Part shown: piece by piece, positions 51,812 through 60,919 of the stretch
How the letters are laid out: each line of letters starts with the position of its first letter
Numbering within the stretch: position 1 is the first letter of the stretch
From: Rhodanobacter sp. C05
Lineage (GTDB): Bacteria > Pseudomonadota > Gammaproteobacteria > Xanthomonadales > Rhodanobacteraceae
DNA length: 64,000 bases
Direction: 5' to 3'
Assembly: GCF_002001165.1 (NCBI RefSeq)
Contig: NZ_MUNQ01000007.1
Location: 186,001-250,000, forward strand
The notes under the pieces: model-generated
Databases searched by the model: none
What the model was told of the DNA's origin: nothing
What the model saw: the letters and a program-made list of their open reading frames with translations, nothing else
Position numbers and translations under genes: made by a program

Positions 51812-53500
51812 TCACTCTTCTTCGGCAGCAGGTTTGAGTGGAGCCAGCCGCAGATCCTGGAAATCGAAGCTGAAATCGGTCAATGGCGACATCGGCTGCA
51901 TGCGCACTTCGCGGATATGGCCGTCCACATCCATGCTGAAGTTGACGAACGCATCGGCGTTGAGCGCACGATCGTCCCAGCGCACGGTGAAAGTGTCGTG
52001 CTGCCACGGTGTCATCGTGCCGACCAGCTGCGCGGTCTTCGAGAAACGCAGACGCAGCTTGCCGTTCTCGTGACTGATGATGACGTCGCCGTACCACGGA
52101 TCGCGATAGGTACCGGCGTACTGCGCCAATGGCAGCGAGGGCCTGCTGTTCTTGTCGCGAGCAGCTTCATGCTTGGCCAGGCTGTCGTCAGCCTTGGCTT
52201 CGCCGAGCTTCACCGCCTTGTCGTACACCGCCACCCAGTCCGTCAATGAAGCCGCCGTCTTCTTGTCCGGATTCAGATAGGCGTCGAGCACGCGGTAAGT
52301 CACTGCATTGAATGCAGCACCGGATTCCTGGTTGGTCAGCACCACGACACCCAGATGCAACTCGGGAACCAGTGTCACGCGCGACACCATGCCCGGCCAG
52401 CCACCGGTATGCCAGACCAGCCGCTGGCCGCGGTAGTCGGACAGGAACCAGCTCTCGCCGTAGCCGTAGAAGTGCGGCACCAGCGGAGCCAGCTCCGGAA
52501 TCGGTGGTTTGCCAATGGTGATCGGGGTCAGCATCGACCACATCTGCTGCTGGCTGTCCGCGGAAAACAATCGGACCGGCTTGCCGTCCGCGCCAATGGT
52601 CGGCAACACGCCGCCGTCCAACTGCACGTTCATCCACTTGGCCAGGTCATGCACGCTGGCATAGATGCCACCGGCACCGGGATCGTTGAGCCAGGCCATC
52701 GGCGGCACCGGCTCGAGGTCCTTGAAGTTGGCCTTGGCGTGACCGATCGCCACGTCCATGCCGGGCTTGAGATAGGTCTTGTCGATCAGCGACTCGTCCA
52801 TGCCGACCGGCTGGAAGATGTGCTCGCGCACGTAGTCGGCATAGCTCTGGCCGGAGGCCTGCTCGATCACCAGCGTGGCCACCGCGAACAGGATGTTGTC
52901 GTAGGCGTAGTTGCTGCGAAAGCTGTTCTTGATCGGCACGTTGCGCAGCCGCTCGACCACTTCCTTCGTGGTGTAGGAAGTCGGCGGCCAGTACAGCAGA
53001 TCGCCCGCGCCGAGCGAGAGGCCGCTGCGATGCGCCAGCAGGTCGCGGATACGCATTTCATGTGTCACGTACGGCTCGGACATGCGGAACCACGGCAGGT
53101 GGTCGATCACCCGATCGTCCATCTTCAGCTTGCCCTGCTCGGCCAGCTGCTGCAGCGATGCGGCAGTAAACGCCTTGGTGTTGGAGGCGATCGCGAACAG
53201 CGTGTGCGCGTCGACCGGGTCCGGCTTGCCGATTTCACGCAGGCCGAAGCCCTGCTCCATCACCACCTTGCCGTCCTTGACGATCGCCACGGCGATGCCC
53301 GGCACGTCGAATGTCTTGCGCGCGCTGTCGACGTATGCACCGAAGTCCTGCAGCTGCCCAGGCAGAGCAGGTGCAGTGGATGACGTGGTCGTCGCCGGTG
53401 TTGTCGTCGAGACCGCAGGCGTCTGTGCCAGCACGGCAGTGGCGAACACGAACAATGCGCAACATCCCGCCAGACGCGGGGGAAGGTATCGCAGGGACAT
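51812..53500 (-). CDS. Exported beta-lactamase-family serine hydrolase
   Basis: A 562-residue class C/AmpH-type serine hydrolase: signal peptide, SxxK motif S106-N-T-K109, a YAYDN motif in SNYAYDNILFAVA, an HTGG motif in LVWHTGGWPGMVS, and a C-terminal DUF3471 domain. Family members include esterases and D-Ala-D-Ala peptidases, not only beta-lactamases. Start is ATG at 53500 behind GGAGTCGCTG. Confidence 0.9.
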   Translation of the reverse strand: MSLRYLPPRLAGCCALFVFATAVLAQTPAVSTTTPATTTSSTAPALPGQLQDFGAYVDSARKTFDVPGIAVAIVKDGKVVMEQGFGLREIGKPDPVDAHTLFAIASNTKAFTAASLQQLAEQGKLKMDDRVIDHLPWFRMSEPYVTHEMRIRDLLAHRSGLSLGAGDLLYWPPTSYTTKEVVERLRNVPIKNSFRSNYAYDNILFAVATLVIEQASGQSYADYVREHIFQPVGMDESLIDKTYLKPGMDVAIGHAKANFKDLEPVPPMAWLNDPGAGGIYASVHDLAKWMNVQLDGGVLPTIGADGKPVRLFSADSQQQMWSMLTPITIGKPPIPELAPLVPHFYGYGESWFLSDYRGQRLVWHTGGWPGMVSRVTLVPELHLGVVVLTNQESGAAFNAVTYRVLDAYLNPDKKTAASLTDWVAVYDKAVKLGEAKADDSLAKHEAARDKNSRPSLPLAQYAGTYRDPWYGDVIISHENGKLRLRFSKTAQLVGTMTPWQHDTFTVRWDDRALNADAFVNFSMDVDGHIREVRMQPMSPLTDFSFDFQDLRLAPLKPAAEEE

Positions 53501-53673
53501 CAGCGACTCCACGGGTTGGAAGCGGGCCACTATCGCGGCAAACGCAAGCTGAGGCCAGCGCTGGAAGTCATGGGTCGCAACGCAGCCTCTCGACGCGTCG
53601 AGCGTCAGCACCGATCATTCACCCTTTGCACGATGCGCAACCTGCTGTAGTGCACCAAGGATTGAAGGACGAA

Positions 53674-54480
53674 ATGAACACCCTTGTGGACTGGATCGCG
53701 ACCCATGCACTGCTGCTATGGACTCTCCTGCCGTTGCTGGCCGTGCTGGCCGGCAACCTGGCCTGGCGGTGCAGCGCACGTCGGCGCGTGATCGCCGTGG
53801 CTGATGGCCGCCAGCCGGACGTGATGCAGTCGCGCACCATAGCCACGCTGGGCGCACTGGCAGCTCTGCTGTTCGCCACCATCGCATTCGCCATCGGCGA
53901 ACCCGGTGCATTGGTGCGCTTCGACACCGCCCTTGCCGCAGACATCCACACCCAGCTGCCGCCATCCGCCTTGCCTGTGCTTTCCACCGTCAGCCTGCTT
54001 GGTGGCACGCCATGGGTGGTCACGGCATCCACGCTGATGCTGCTGATCCTGCTGCTGCGTCGGCAATGGAGCCTGTCGGCCTGCTGGGCCATCGCGCAAA
54101 TCGGCATTCTGCCCATCGCCCACGGCATCAAGGCATGCTTCCAGCGGACACGGCCGCCGCATGACCCACGCTTCGTCACCGATGTCGGCTGGAGCTTTCC
54201 GAGCGGTCACGCGATCAGCTCCGCCGTGTTCTACGGCATGCTTGCCTACGTGCTGCTCCGTCTGCTGCCACCGCGCTGGCATCGCGTGGTGATCGCCGCC
54301 ACTCTTCTGCCGGCCGGCCTGATCGGCCTCAGCCGCATCCTGTTGCAGGCGCATTATTTCAGCGACGTCGTCGCCGGCTATGCCTGCGGCCTGACGTGGC
54401 TGATGCTGTGCATCGGGCTGGCAGAGCATCTACGTCGACGCGACACAGTGCGCAGTCTTGCCGGGAAACCACGCCGATGA
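53674..54480 (+). CDS. PAP2-family membrane phosphatase
   Basis: A 268-residue integral membrane protein with the three acid-phosphatase motifs: KACFQRTRPP, FPSGH (176-179) and SRILLQAHYFSDVVAG. Such enzymes dephosphorylate lipid phosphates (phosphatidate, undecaprenyl pyrophosphate). GAAGGACGAA precedes the ATG. Its stop overlaps the DUF72 gene start (ATGA). Confidence 0.92.
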   Translation: MNTLVDWIATHALLLWTLLPLLAVLAGNLAWRCSARRRVIAVADGRQPDVMQSRTIATLGALAALLFATIAFAIGEPGALVRFDTALAADIHTQLPPSALPVLSTVSLLGGTPWVVTASTLMLLILLLRRQWSLSACWAIAQIGILPIAHGIKACFQRTRPPHDPRFVTDVGWSFPSGHAISSAVFYGMLAYVLLRLLPPRWHRVVIAATLLPAGLIGLSRILLQAHYFSDVVAGYACGLTWLMLCIGLAEHLRRRDTVRSLAGKPRR

Positions 54481-55322
54481 GCCTATCGAATGGCGACCTG
54501 TTCGCCCCAGCCTCTTCCAGTGGTCCGCGCATCCGCGTCGGCATCGGCGGCTGGAACTACGCGCCGTGGCGCAACAACTTCTACCCGGCCGGACTGGTGC
54601 AGCGGCGTGAGCTGGAATACGCCAGCCGCCAGCTGCGCACGATCGAGATCAACGGCACTTATTACGGCGCGCAGAAAGCAGCGACCTACGCCAAGTGGGC
54701 GGCGGAGACCCCGGACGACTTTGTATTCTCGCTGAAGGCGCCGCGCTACATCACCGAAGGCAAGCGACTGGCCGAGGTCGGCAAGGGCATCGGCAGCTTC
54801 GTGCACGGCGGTCTGGCTGAAATGGGCGACCGGCTGGGACCGATCCTGTGGCAGCTGCCGCCATCGCGGCCATTCGATGCCAAAGACCTGGCGGGATTCC
54901 TCGATGCGCTGCCACGCGAGCTGAATGGCCAGCCGCTGCGGCATGTGCTCGAAGTGCGCCACCCCAGCTTCATGGATGAGCGCTACGTGGCACTGGCGCG
55001 CAGCCATGCGGTGCCGACCGTATTCACCGATTCACCCGACTACCCGTCGCTGGCCGACCTCACCGGTGATTTCACGTATGCGCGGTTGATGCGCAGCGCC
55101 GACGGGATTTCCACCGGCTATGCACCTGAGGCACTGGATCATTGGGCCGAACACGCACATGGCTGGGCTGCGGGCAACGACATTGGTGAACTGCCGCATG
55201 CAGCCGCTCTGCCACCGGCGAACCGGCCACGCGACGTGTTCGTGTTCTTCATCAGCAGCGCCAAGCATCGCAATCCGGCCGCAGCGATGGCGCTGCAGTC
55301 ACGTGTCGACGGCAGCCGCTGA
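54477..55322 (+). CDS. DUF72 domain-containing protein
   Basis: A 281-residue protein with the TIM-barrel DUF72 pattern: VGIGGWNYAPWRNNFYPAGLVQRRELEYASRQLRTIEINGTYYG, FVFSLKAPRYITEGKRL, and GPILWQLPPS. The function is unknown; a nuclease or glycosidase-like activity has been suggested on structural grounds. Coupled to the PAP2 gene. Confidence 0.9.
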   Translation: MSLSNGDLFAPASSSGPRIRVGIGGWNYAPWRNNFYPAGLVQRRELEYASRQLRTIEINGTYYGAQKAATYAKWAAETPDDFVFSLKAPRYITEGKRLAEVGKGIGSFVHGGLAEMGDRLGPILWQLPPSRPFDAKDLAGFLDALPRELNGQPLRHVLEVRHPSFMDERYVALARSHAVPTVFTDSPDYPSLADLTGDFTYARLMRSADGISTGYAPEALDHWAEHAHGWAAGNDIGELPHAAALPPANRPRDVFVFFISSAKHRNPAAAMALQSRVDGSR

Positions 55323-55348
55323 ATGCAGCGCGCAGCCGGTCGCATGCC

Positions 55349-55717
55349 TCAACCCATGCAGAACGCGTTGAGCTTGTTGCCTTCGATATCCCTGAAATAA
55401 CCGGCGTAGAAGCCGTCACCGCGCTCGCCCGGCGCGCCCTCGTCGCTGCCACCCAGTGCCAGCGCCTTGGCATGCAACCGATCCACCTTGTCGCGACTGT
55501 TCATCACCAGCGCCACCATGACGCCATTGCCGACGCTGGCAGGCTGGCCGTCGAACGGCTTGATCATGACCAGGCTGGGCTTGTCAAAGGACACGCCCCA
55601 GAAAATGTAGCGATCGCTTTCCATCAGGCGTTTGACACCAGACTCGCCGAACAGCTCGTCGTAGAACGCTGCCGCGCGCGGCATGTCGTTGGTACCCAGA
55701 GTGACGTAACCGATCAT
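55349..55717 (-). CDS. VOC-family (glyoxalase-like) protein
   Basis: A 122-residue VOC protein: MIGYVTLGTNDMPRAAAFYDELFGESGVKRL and C-terminal FRDIEGNKLNAF. Close to the small glyoxalase-like proteins common in proteobacteria; substrate unknown. Convergent with the DUF72 gene. Confidence 0.88.
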   Translation of the reverse strand: MIGYVTLGTNDMPRAAAFYDELFGESGVKRLMESDRYIFWGVSFDKPSLVMIKPFDGQPASVGNGVMVALVMNSRDKVDRLHAKALALGGSDEGAPGERGDGFYAGYFRDIEGNKLNAFCMG

Positions 55718-55849
55718 GGCGATCTCCAGTGCAGTGGATGGATGGCAACGCGTCAGCATCGTGCAATCACACCTCGCTGTCACCTGCCGTTGTATCGACG
55801 GGCGCAGCCTGCATTAAGCTCGACACCTGCCCCACACCGGCCCATCCGC

Positions 55850-56263
55850 ATGCGTCGACTCACCCCGCTGATCCTGCTCGCTGCCCTGGTCGTTGCCATG
55901 GTGCTGTGGCGGCAGCACACACCCGCGCCGCCGAGCCTGCCGAATCAAGCCGCAACGACAACCGTCAGCGACGGCACAGCTGCAGCGTTGCCGACATTCC
56001 TGCCACCGGAAGCGCATGCCACACTGGACCTGATCGCCCGCGGCGGCCCGTTCCCGCACAGCCAGGATGGTGTGGTGTTCGGCAACTACGAACACCTGCT
56101 ACCGGCCCAGCCGCGTGGCTACTATCACGAGTACACGGTGGAAACACCTGGCGCGAGTACGCGCGGCACACGGCGCATCATCACCGGTGGCACGCCACCC
56201 GAGATCTACTACTACACCGACGATCACTACCACAGCTTCCGCAGTTTCAAGGTAAGCCAGTGA
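55850..56263 (+). CDS. Secreted guanyl-specific ribonuclease (RNase Sa/barnase class)
   Basis: A 137-residue protein with an N-terminal hydrophobic signal/anchor (LILLAALVVAMVLW). The catalytic core matches RNase Sa: E94 in YYHEYTVETPG, R105 and R109 in STRGTRRIITG and H126 in YYTDDHYHSF, preceded by FGNYEHLLPAQPRGYY. These enzymes cut RNA after guanine and can act as toxins. The stop overlaps the start of the barstar-like gene. Confidence 0.92.
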   Translation: MRRLTPLILLAALVVAMVLWRQHTPAPPSLPNQAATTTVSDGTAAALPTFLPPEAHATLDLIARGGPFPHSQDGVVFGNYEHLLPAQPRGYYHEYTVETPGASTRGTRRIITGGTPPEIYYYTDDHYHSFRSFKVSQ

Positions 56264-56703
56264 CCGCACACGGTCTCGATCCGGACCTGACCCGACCGAC
56301 CCAGAGCGGCGTGTATTTCGTCGGCGCCCACGATCCCGATCGCCTGGCCAAAACCGCCCGGCAGTATGAGCTGCACGTCTGCCGCACCGACCTGACTGGC
56401 TGTCACGACAAGGACGAACTGTTGCGGCGTCTTGCGGTATCGCTGTCCTTGCCGGCCTCGTTCGGTCACAACTGGGATGCGCTGGCCGACTGTCTGCGCG
56501 ATCTGCACTGGATCCCGGCCTGGGGCTATGTGCTGCTGTTCGAGCATGCCGACGAACTGCGCCAGGCCGCCGAAGCCGACTACAACATCCTGCTCGGCAT
56601 TCTCGACGACGCGGCGACGTTCGGCGCCGAGCATGAGATACCGTGGTTCGCCTTCCTGACTTTGCCCGATGACGCATTCGACAGCCGCCACGCCAGCGCC
56701 TGA
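56260..56703 (+). CDS. Barstar-family ribonuclease inhibitor
   Basis: A 147-residue protein with the barstar domain: HVCRTDLTGCHDKDELLRRLAVSLSLPASFGHNWDALADCLRDLHWIPAWGYVLLFEH. Barstar blocks barnase-class RNases in the cytoplasm. The GTG start overlaps the RNase stop (GTGA), a design that makes toxin and inhibitor together. It has extra N- and C-terminal residues compared with Bacillus barstar. Confidence 0.92.
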   Translation: MTAHGLDPDLTRPTQSGVYFVGAHDPDRLAKTARQYELHVCRTDLTGCHDKDELLRRLAVSLSLPASFGHNWDALADCLRDLHWIPAWGYVLLFEHADELRQAAEADYNILLGILDDAATFGAEHEIPWFAFLTLPDDAFDSRHASA

Positions 56704-56743
56704 AGCTGTGTCACCCTATGCACCCCTGAAATGCCGGAACATC

Positions 56744-56974
56744 ATGCAAACCATCGAATTCGAACTGGAAGGCACCTACGTCGAGCTCAACATGCTGCTG
56801 AAGCTGACTGGCCTGTGCGACAGCGGCGGCGCCGGCAAGGCCATCGTTGCCACCGGCGCCGTCTCGGTGGACAAGCAGATCGAGCTGCGCAAGACCTGCA
56901 AGATCCACGCGGGCCAGGTGGTCAACATCGACGAGATCGAGATCCACGTGCTGGCCGATTCGGGCGCGGAATAA
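56744..56974 (+). CDS. ybcJ: RNA-binding S4-domain protein (YbcJ-like)
   Basis: A 76-residue S4-type protein: MQTIEFELEGTYVELNMLLKLTGLCDSGGAGKAIVATGAVSVDKQIELRKTCKIHAGQVV. Matches the YbcJ/YlmH-like single-S4 family of probable RNA-binding proteins. The start is ATG at 56744, forty-one bases after barstar. Confidence 0.9.
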   Translation: MQTIEFELEGTYVELNMLLKLTGLCDSGGAGKAIVATGAVSVDKQIELRKTCKIHAGQVVNIDEIEIHVLADSGAE

Positions 56975-56992
56975 TCCGGATAGCCGCAGGAA

Positions 56993-57808
56993 TCACGACG
57001 GCAGGTTGTCCAATCGTCGGTCGAGGTCAGCGTAATCAGGCACGCGCAACAGGAACTCGTGTTCCATGACACGGCGTATCTCCGCGCTGTCGCGCAAAGT
57101 GTGCCGTTCGGGCTCGTGTCCCAGGCGGCGTACCGTGAACTCGCGGTTGAGCAGGCTCAGGCGCCGATCGGCTGCGGTGCGCGCCATGATCAAGTTGCCG
57201 ACAAATCGCGACGCCGGGTGCGTGGACACATAGTGGTTGGCCACCACGTAGTCGACCGGCTGGCTTGGCTTGAGGTCGAAGCGATATAGCGACAACCACT
57301 GCCCGCGCACCAGCGACTGCATGCGCCAGTCGCCATCCCGCATGATCAGCCGGAACGGTTCGTGGGCCGTGGCTTGCTCGATATCGGCCTGCAGGCGCAG
57401 GGCTCCGGTAAGTACCTGGCCGCCGAAACCGACATCGACGAGCCAACTCTCGCCCGCCAGCTCGACGCGCAACAGCATGTGGGTCTGCGCGGTAACCGCA
57501 TCCTCCGGCTGGTTCCACAGCACCCGCGCGATCAACCCCGACACTTCGAAACCGATGGCCCGCAACACCCCTGCGAACAGCAGGTTCTGCTCGAAGCAGT
57601 AACCGCCACGGCCGTCCTGCACCAGCTTGCGCTGCAGCGCAGCCAGCTCCAGATCGACCGGCAGGCCTAGCAACGGATTGAGATTCTCGAACGGAATGGC
57701 GGCCACATGGGCGATCGCCAGTGCGTGTAGGGTCGACAGCTGCGGTACGACGGCGCCCACATGGCCAATGCGCCGGAGGTAGGCATCCAGGTCGATGGGT
57801 TCGCTCAT
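56993..57808 (-). CDS. Arylamine N-acetyltransferase
   Basis: A 271-residue NAT that transfers acetyl groups from acetyl-CoA to arylamines or hydrazines. Triad C71 in RGGYCFEQN, H110 in AQTHML and D125 in LVDVGFGG. ATG at 57808 preferred over one four codons upstream. Divergent from msrA. Confidence 0.92.
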   Translation of the reverse strand: MSEPIDLDAYLRRIGHVGAVVPQLSTLHALAIAHVAAIPFENLNPLLGLPVDLELAALQRKLVQDGRGGYCFEQNLLFAGVLRAIGFEVSGLIARVLWNQPEDAVTAQTHMLLRVELAGESWLVDVGFGGQVLTGALRLQADIEQATAHEPFRLIMRDGDWRMQSLVRGQWLSLYRFDLKPSQPVDYVVANHYVSTHPASRFVGNLIMARTAADRRLSLLNREFTVRRLGHEPERHTLRDSAEIRRVMEHEFLLRVPDYADLDRRLDNLPS

Positions 57809-58018
57809 GCTCAGATCCATGGAAATCGGGGCCACGATAGTACCTTCCCGCTGATGCCTGCCATGCGGGTAACCCAAGCCGCGTGGCCAGCGAATAGACA
57901 GTATCCGACGCATGCAACGGTATTCACTCTGTCTATCGTTGCATCTGTCGCTGGCGCTTCCACGTAACTTCATGGAACGAAGCTCAGCCCGATACAAACT
58001 ACTTCAGCGAGGCACACC

Positions 58019-58732
58019 ATGATTCGTCGAACTGCCTTCCACGTTATCCCGCTGGTCGCCGCCTTGATGGTGGCCGGGCTGAGCGCCTGCCAACCCGCTG
58101 CCGCGGCCAACGAAACGCAGGCTTTGCCCGCACCCACGGTGGATGCACCAAAGACCGCCGCCGCGGGCGAGCAGACCGCCGTACTGGCCGGCGGCTGCTT
58201 CTGGGGCATCGAGGCCGTGTTCGAGCACGTCAAGGGCGTGCACAAGGTGGTCTCCGGGTTTTCCGGCGGCGCCGCCGACACGGCGCACTATGACGAGGTC
58301 AGCGATGGCGATACCGGCCATGCGGAGTCGGTCAGGGTGCAGTTCGACCCCGCCAAGGTCAGCTACGGCCAGTTGCTGCAGGTGTTCTTCTCGGTCGCGC
58401 TCGATCCCACCGAACTCAACCGGCAAGGTCCGGACAGCGGTACGCAATACCGTTCGGTGATCTTCTACGGCAACGACGAGCAGAAGAAGATCGCCACCGA
58501 CTACATCGCCCAGCTGACGGCAGCGAAGTCCTTCCCGGCACCGATTGTGACCCAGGTCGTGCCATTGAAGGCGTTCTATCCGGCCGAGGCCTATCACCAG
58601 CACTACTTCAGCGAGCACCCGGACAATCCGTACATCGTCATCAACGATGCGCCGAAAGTCGCGAATCTGCAGAAACTGTTTCCGACCCTGTATCAGCCGG
58701 AACAGCAAGTGGTGGATGTCCAACTGCACTGA
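58019..58732 (+). CDS. msrA: Peptide methionine sulfoxide reductase MsrA, lipoprotein form
   Basis: Reduces methionine-S-sulfoxide in proteins. The active Cys60 is in GGCFWGIEAVF. The N-terminus has a lipobox LSAC (Cys24), so the enzyme is anchored outside the cytoplasm. Later GYSGG-type motif reads GFSGG, and the GTQYRSVIF and EAYHQHYF blocks are conserved. 237 residues. Confidence 0.93.
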   Translation: MIRRTAFHVIPLVAALMVAGLSACQPAAAANETQALPAPTVDAPKTAAAGEQTAVLAGGCFWGIEAVFEHVKGVHKVVSGFSGGAADTAHYDEVSDGDTGHAESVRVQFDPAKVSYGQLLQVFFSVALDPTELNRQGPDSGTQYRSVIFYGNDEQKKIATDYIAQLTAAKSFPAPIVTQVVPLKAFYPAEAYHQHYFSEHPDNPYIVINDAPKVANLQKLFPTLYQPEQQVVDVQLH

Positions 58733-58822
58733 GCTGGATCAAGTTTGACTTGCATGAGGCGGCAAGACCCCCATGTCTGGACTTCCGCGCCCCTCACGCG
58801 CCTGCCCTGACCTGCTCCCCAC

Positions 58823-60670
58823 GTGCCGCCTCACGCTCATTCATCGCCGGCTGAATCCACCGAGCTCACCCGCAGCTTCCTGGGCGTATTCCGCTACAGC
58901 GGGCGGGCGCTGGAACTGGTGTGGAGTACCAGCCGCCCGTTGACCGTGGCGCTGGCGTTGCTAACGCTGATTGCCGGTCTGCTGCCCGCCGGCGTGGCAT
59001 ATGTCGGCGCACATATCGTCGATGCGGTGGTGACTGCCAGCCGCCTGTGGGCGAGCACCGGCCATGCGCCGCTGACAACTGTGTTCAAGTGGGTGGCGCT
59101 GGAAGGCATCCTGGTGGCAGCCCTCGCCGGTGCACAGCGTGGCCTGTCGATGTGCCAGTCGCTGCTGCGCGCGCAGCTGGGACAACGCGTCAACGTGATG
59201 ATCCTGGAGAAGGCGCTGACGCTGGAGCTTGCGCACTTCGAGGATTCCGAGTTCTACGACAAGCTCACCCGTGCCCGCCGCGAGGCGTCGACACGACCGC
59301 TATCGCTGGTCACCCGCACGTTCGGGCTGGGCCAGAACGCGATCTCGCTGATCAGCTACGGCACCTTGCTGTTCCATTTCTCGCCATGGGCGGTGGCGGT
59401 ATTGCTGCTGGCCGGGCTGCCCTCGTTCCTGTCCGAAACCAAGTTTTCCGGCGATGCGTTCCGGCTGTTCCGCTGGCGTTCGCCGGAAACGCGCATGCAG
59501 CTGTATCTGGAAACCGTGCTGGCGCGCGAGGACCACGCCAAGGAGGTCAAGCTGTACGAGCTCGGCCCGTTGCTGCTGGATCGCTACCGCGACATCTTCG
59601 ACAAGCTCTACGGCGAGGACCGCGACCTGACCGTCCGCCGCGAAAGCTGGGGCTTCGGACTCGGCCTGCTGGGCACGATCACGCTGTACGGCGCGTATGC
59701 CTGGATCGCCATGACCACGGTGATCGGCCGCATCACACTGGGCCAGATGACCATGTATCTGTCGCTGTTCCGGCAGGGTCAGTCGGCGGTCTCGGCGATG
59801 CTGTCGGCGATCGGCGGCATGTACGAGGACAACCTGTATCTGTCGACCCTGTACGAGTATCTGGAAACGCCGGTGCCACCGTCACATGGTATGGCCCAGC
59901 GCGGCGCGAAGCCGGACGACGGCATCCGCTTCGAGCAGGTCAGCTTCACCTATCCCGGCGCCAGCGAGCCGGCGCTGCACGACATCAACCTGCATATTCG
60001 CCCCGGCGAATCGCTGGCTCTGGTCGGCCAGAACGGCTCCGGCAAGACCACCCTGATCAAGCTGCTGACGCGGCTGTACTCGCCCGACAGCGGCCGCATC
60101 CTGCTCGACGGCACCGACCTGCGCGACTGGGACGAAAGCACCCTGCTGCAACGCATCGGCGTGATCTTCCAGGATTTCGCGCGCTACCAGATGCGCGTGG
60201 GCGAGAACGTCGGCGCCGGCGACGTCAGCCATTTCGAGGACGAGGCACGCTGGCGCGAGGCCAGCGACAAGGGCATGGCCAGCGAATTCATCGACGGCCT
60301 GCCGTCCGGCTTCAACACCCAGCTCGGCAAGTGGTTCCGCGAGGGACGCGAACTGTCCGGTGGCCAGTGGCAGAAGATCGCACTGGCGCGCGCCTTCATG
60401 CGCTCGCGCGCGGACATCCTGGTGCTGGACGAACCGACCGCCGCGATGGATGCCCAGGCCGAGGCGAGCATCTTCGCGCATTTCCGCGAACTGGCCGGCA
60501 ACCGCATCGCGATCCTGATTTCGCACCGCTTCTCCACCGTGCGCATGGCCGACCAGATCATCGTGATCCAGGACGGCCGCATCATCGAGCACGGCAGCCA
60601 CGAACAGTTGATGGCGCAGGACGGCCACTATGCGCACCTGTTCTCGCTGCAGGCGCAAGGTTACCGGTAA
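58823..60670 (+). CDS. ABC exporter (fused permease/ATPase)
   Basis: A 615-residue half-transporter with about six membrane helices, then an ATPase domain with Walker A GQNGSGKTT, an unusual signature ELSGGQWQKIALARAF, and Walker B ILVLDEPTAAMD. It resembles the MsbA/peptide-exporter group, with substrate unknown. GTG start; upstream REP-free. Confidence 0.92.
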   Translation: MPPHAHSSPAESTELTRSFLGVFRYSGRALELVWSTSRPLTVALALLTLIAGLLPAGVAYVGAHIVDAVVTASRLWASTGHAPLTTVFKWVALEGILVAALAGAQRGLSMCQSLLRAQLGQRVNVMILEKALTLELAHFEDSEFYDKLTRARREASTRPLSLVTRTFGLGQNAISLISYGTLLFHFSPWAVAVLLLAGLPSFLSETKFSGDAFRLFRWRSPETRMQLYLETVLAREDHAKEVKLYELGPLLLDRYRDIFDKLYGEDRDLTVRRESWGFGLGLLGTITLYGAYAWIAMTTVIGRITLGQMTMYLSLFRQGQSAVSAMLSAIGGMYEDNLYLSTLYEYLETPVPPSHGMAQRGAKPDDGIRFEQVSFTYPGASEPALHDINLHIRPGESLALVGQNGSGKTTLIKLLTRLYSPDSGRILLDGTDLRDWDESTLLQRIGVIFQDFARYQMRVGENVGAGDVSHFEDEARWREASDKGMASEFIDGLPSGFNTQLGKWFREGRELSGGQWQKIALARAFMRSRADILVLDEPTAAMDAQAEASIFAHFRELAGNRIAILISHRFSTVRMADQIIVIQDGRIIEHGSHEQLMAQDGHYAHLFSLQAQGYR

Positions 60671-60718
60671 TCAACTGATACCCATTCCATTAGCGCAGAT
60701 CATCAAAGCCCGTTCGGG

Positions 60719-60796
60719 CTGAGCGTAGCGCCGCAGGCGCGAAGTCGAAGCCGCGCGCCGAACCCTTCGACTTCGCCGCTACGCGACTACGCTCAG
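60719..60796. repeat. Intergenic palindromic repeat upstream of parE
   Basis: Outer arms CTGAGCGTAG (60719-60728) and CTACGCTCAG (60787-60796), inner arms GCGAAGTCGAAG (60739-60750) and CTTCGACTTCGC (60765-60776). A common proteobacterial intergenic repeat type. Confidence 0.75.
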
Positions 60797-60919
60797 AGCC
60801 TGCCCCGGACTTGATCCGGGGGTGAACGGGACAAAACACGACTGTGCATGGATCACCGGCTTGACCCTGCCCGCCCCCGCGCCCCATGCTTTGCCGTCTG
60901 TCTGGATCGAAATACACGC

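Noticed and set aside
53674..55322. PAP2-DUF72 pair as a novel functional unit
   Set aside because: The four-base overlap shows co-translation, but I see no shared pathway and both are common singletons.
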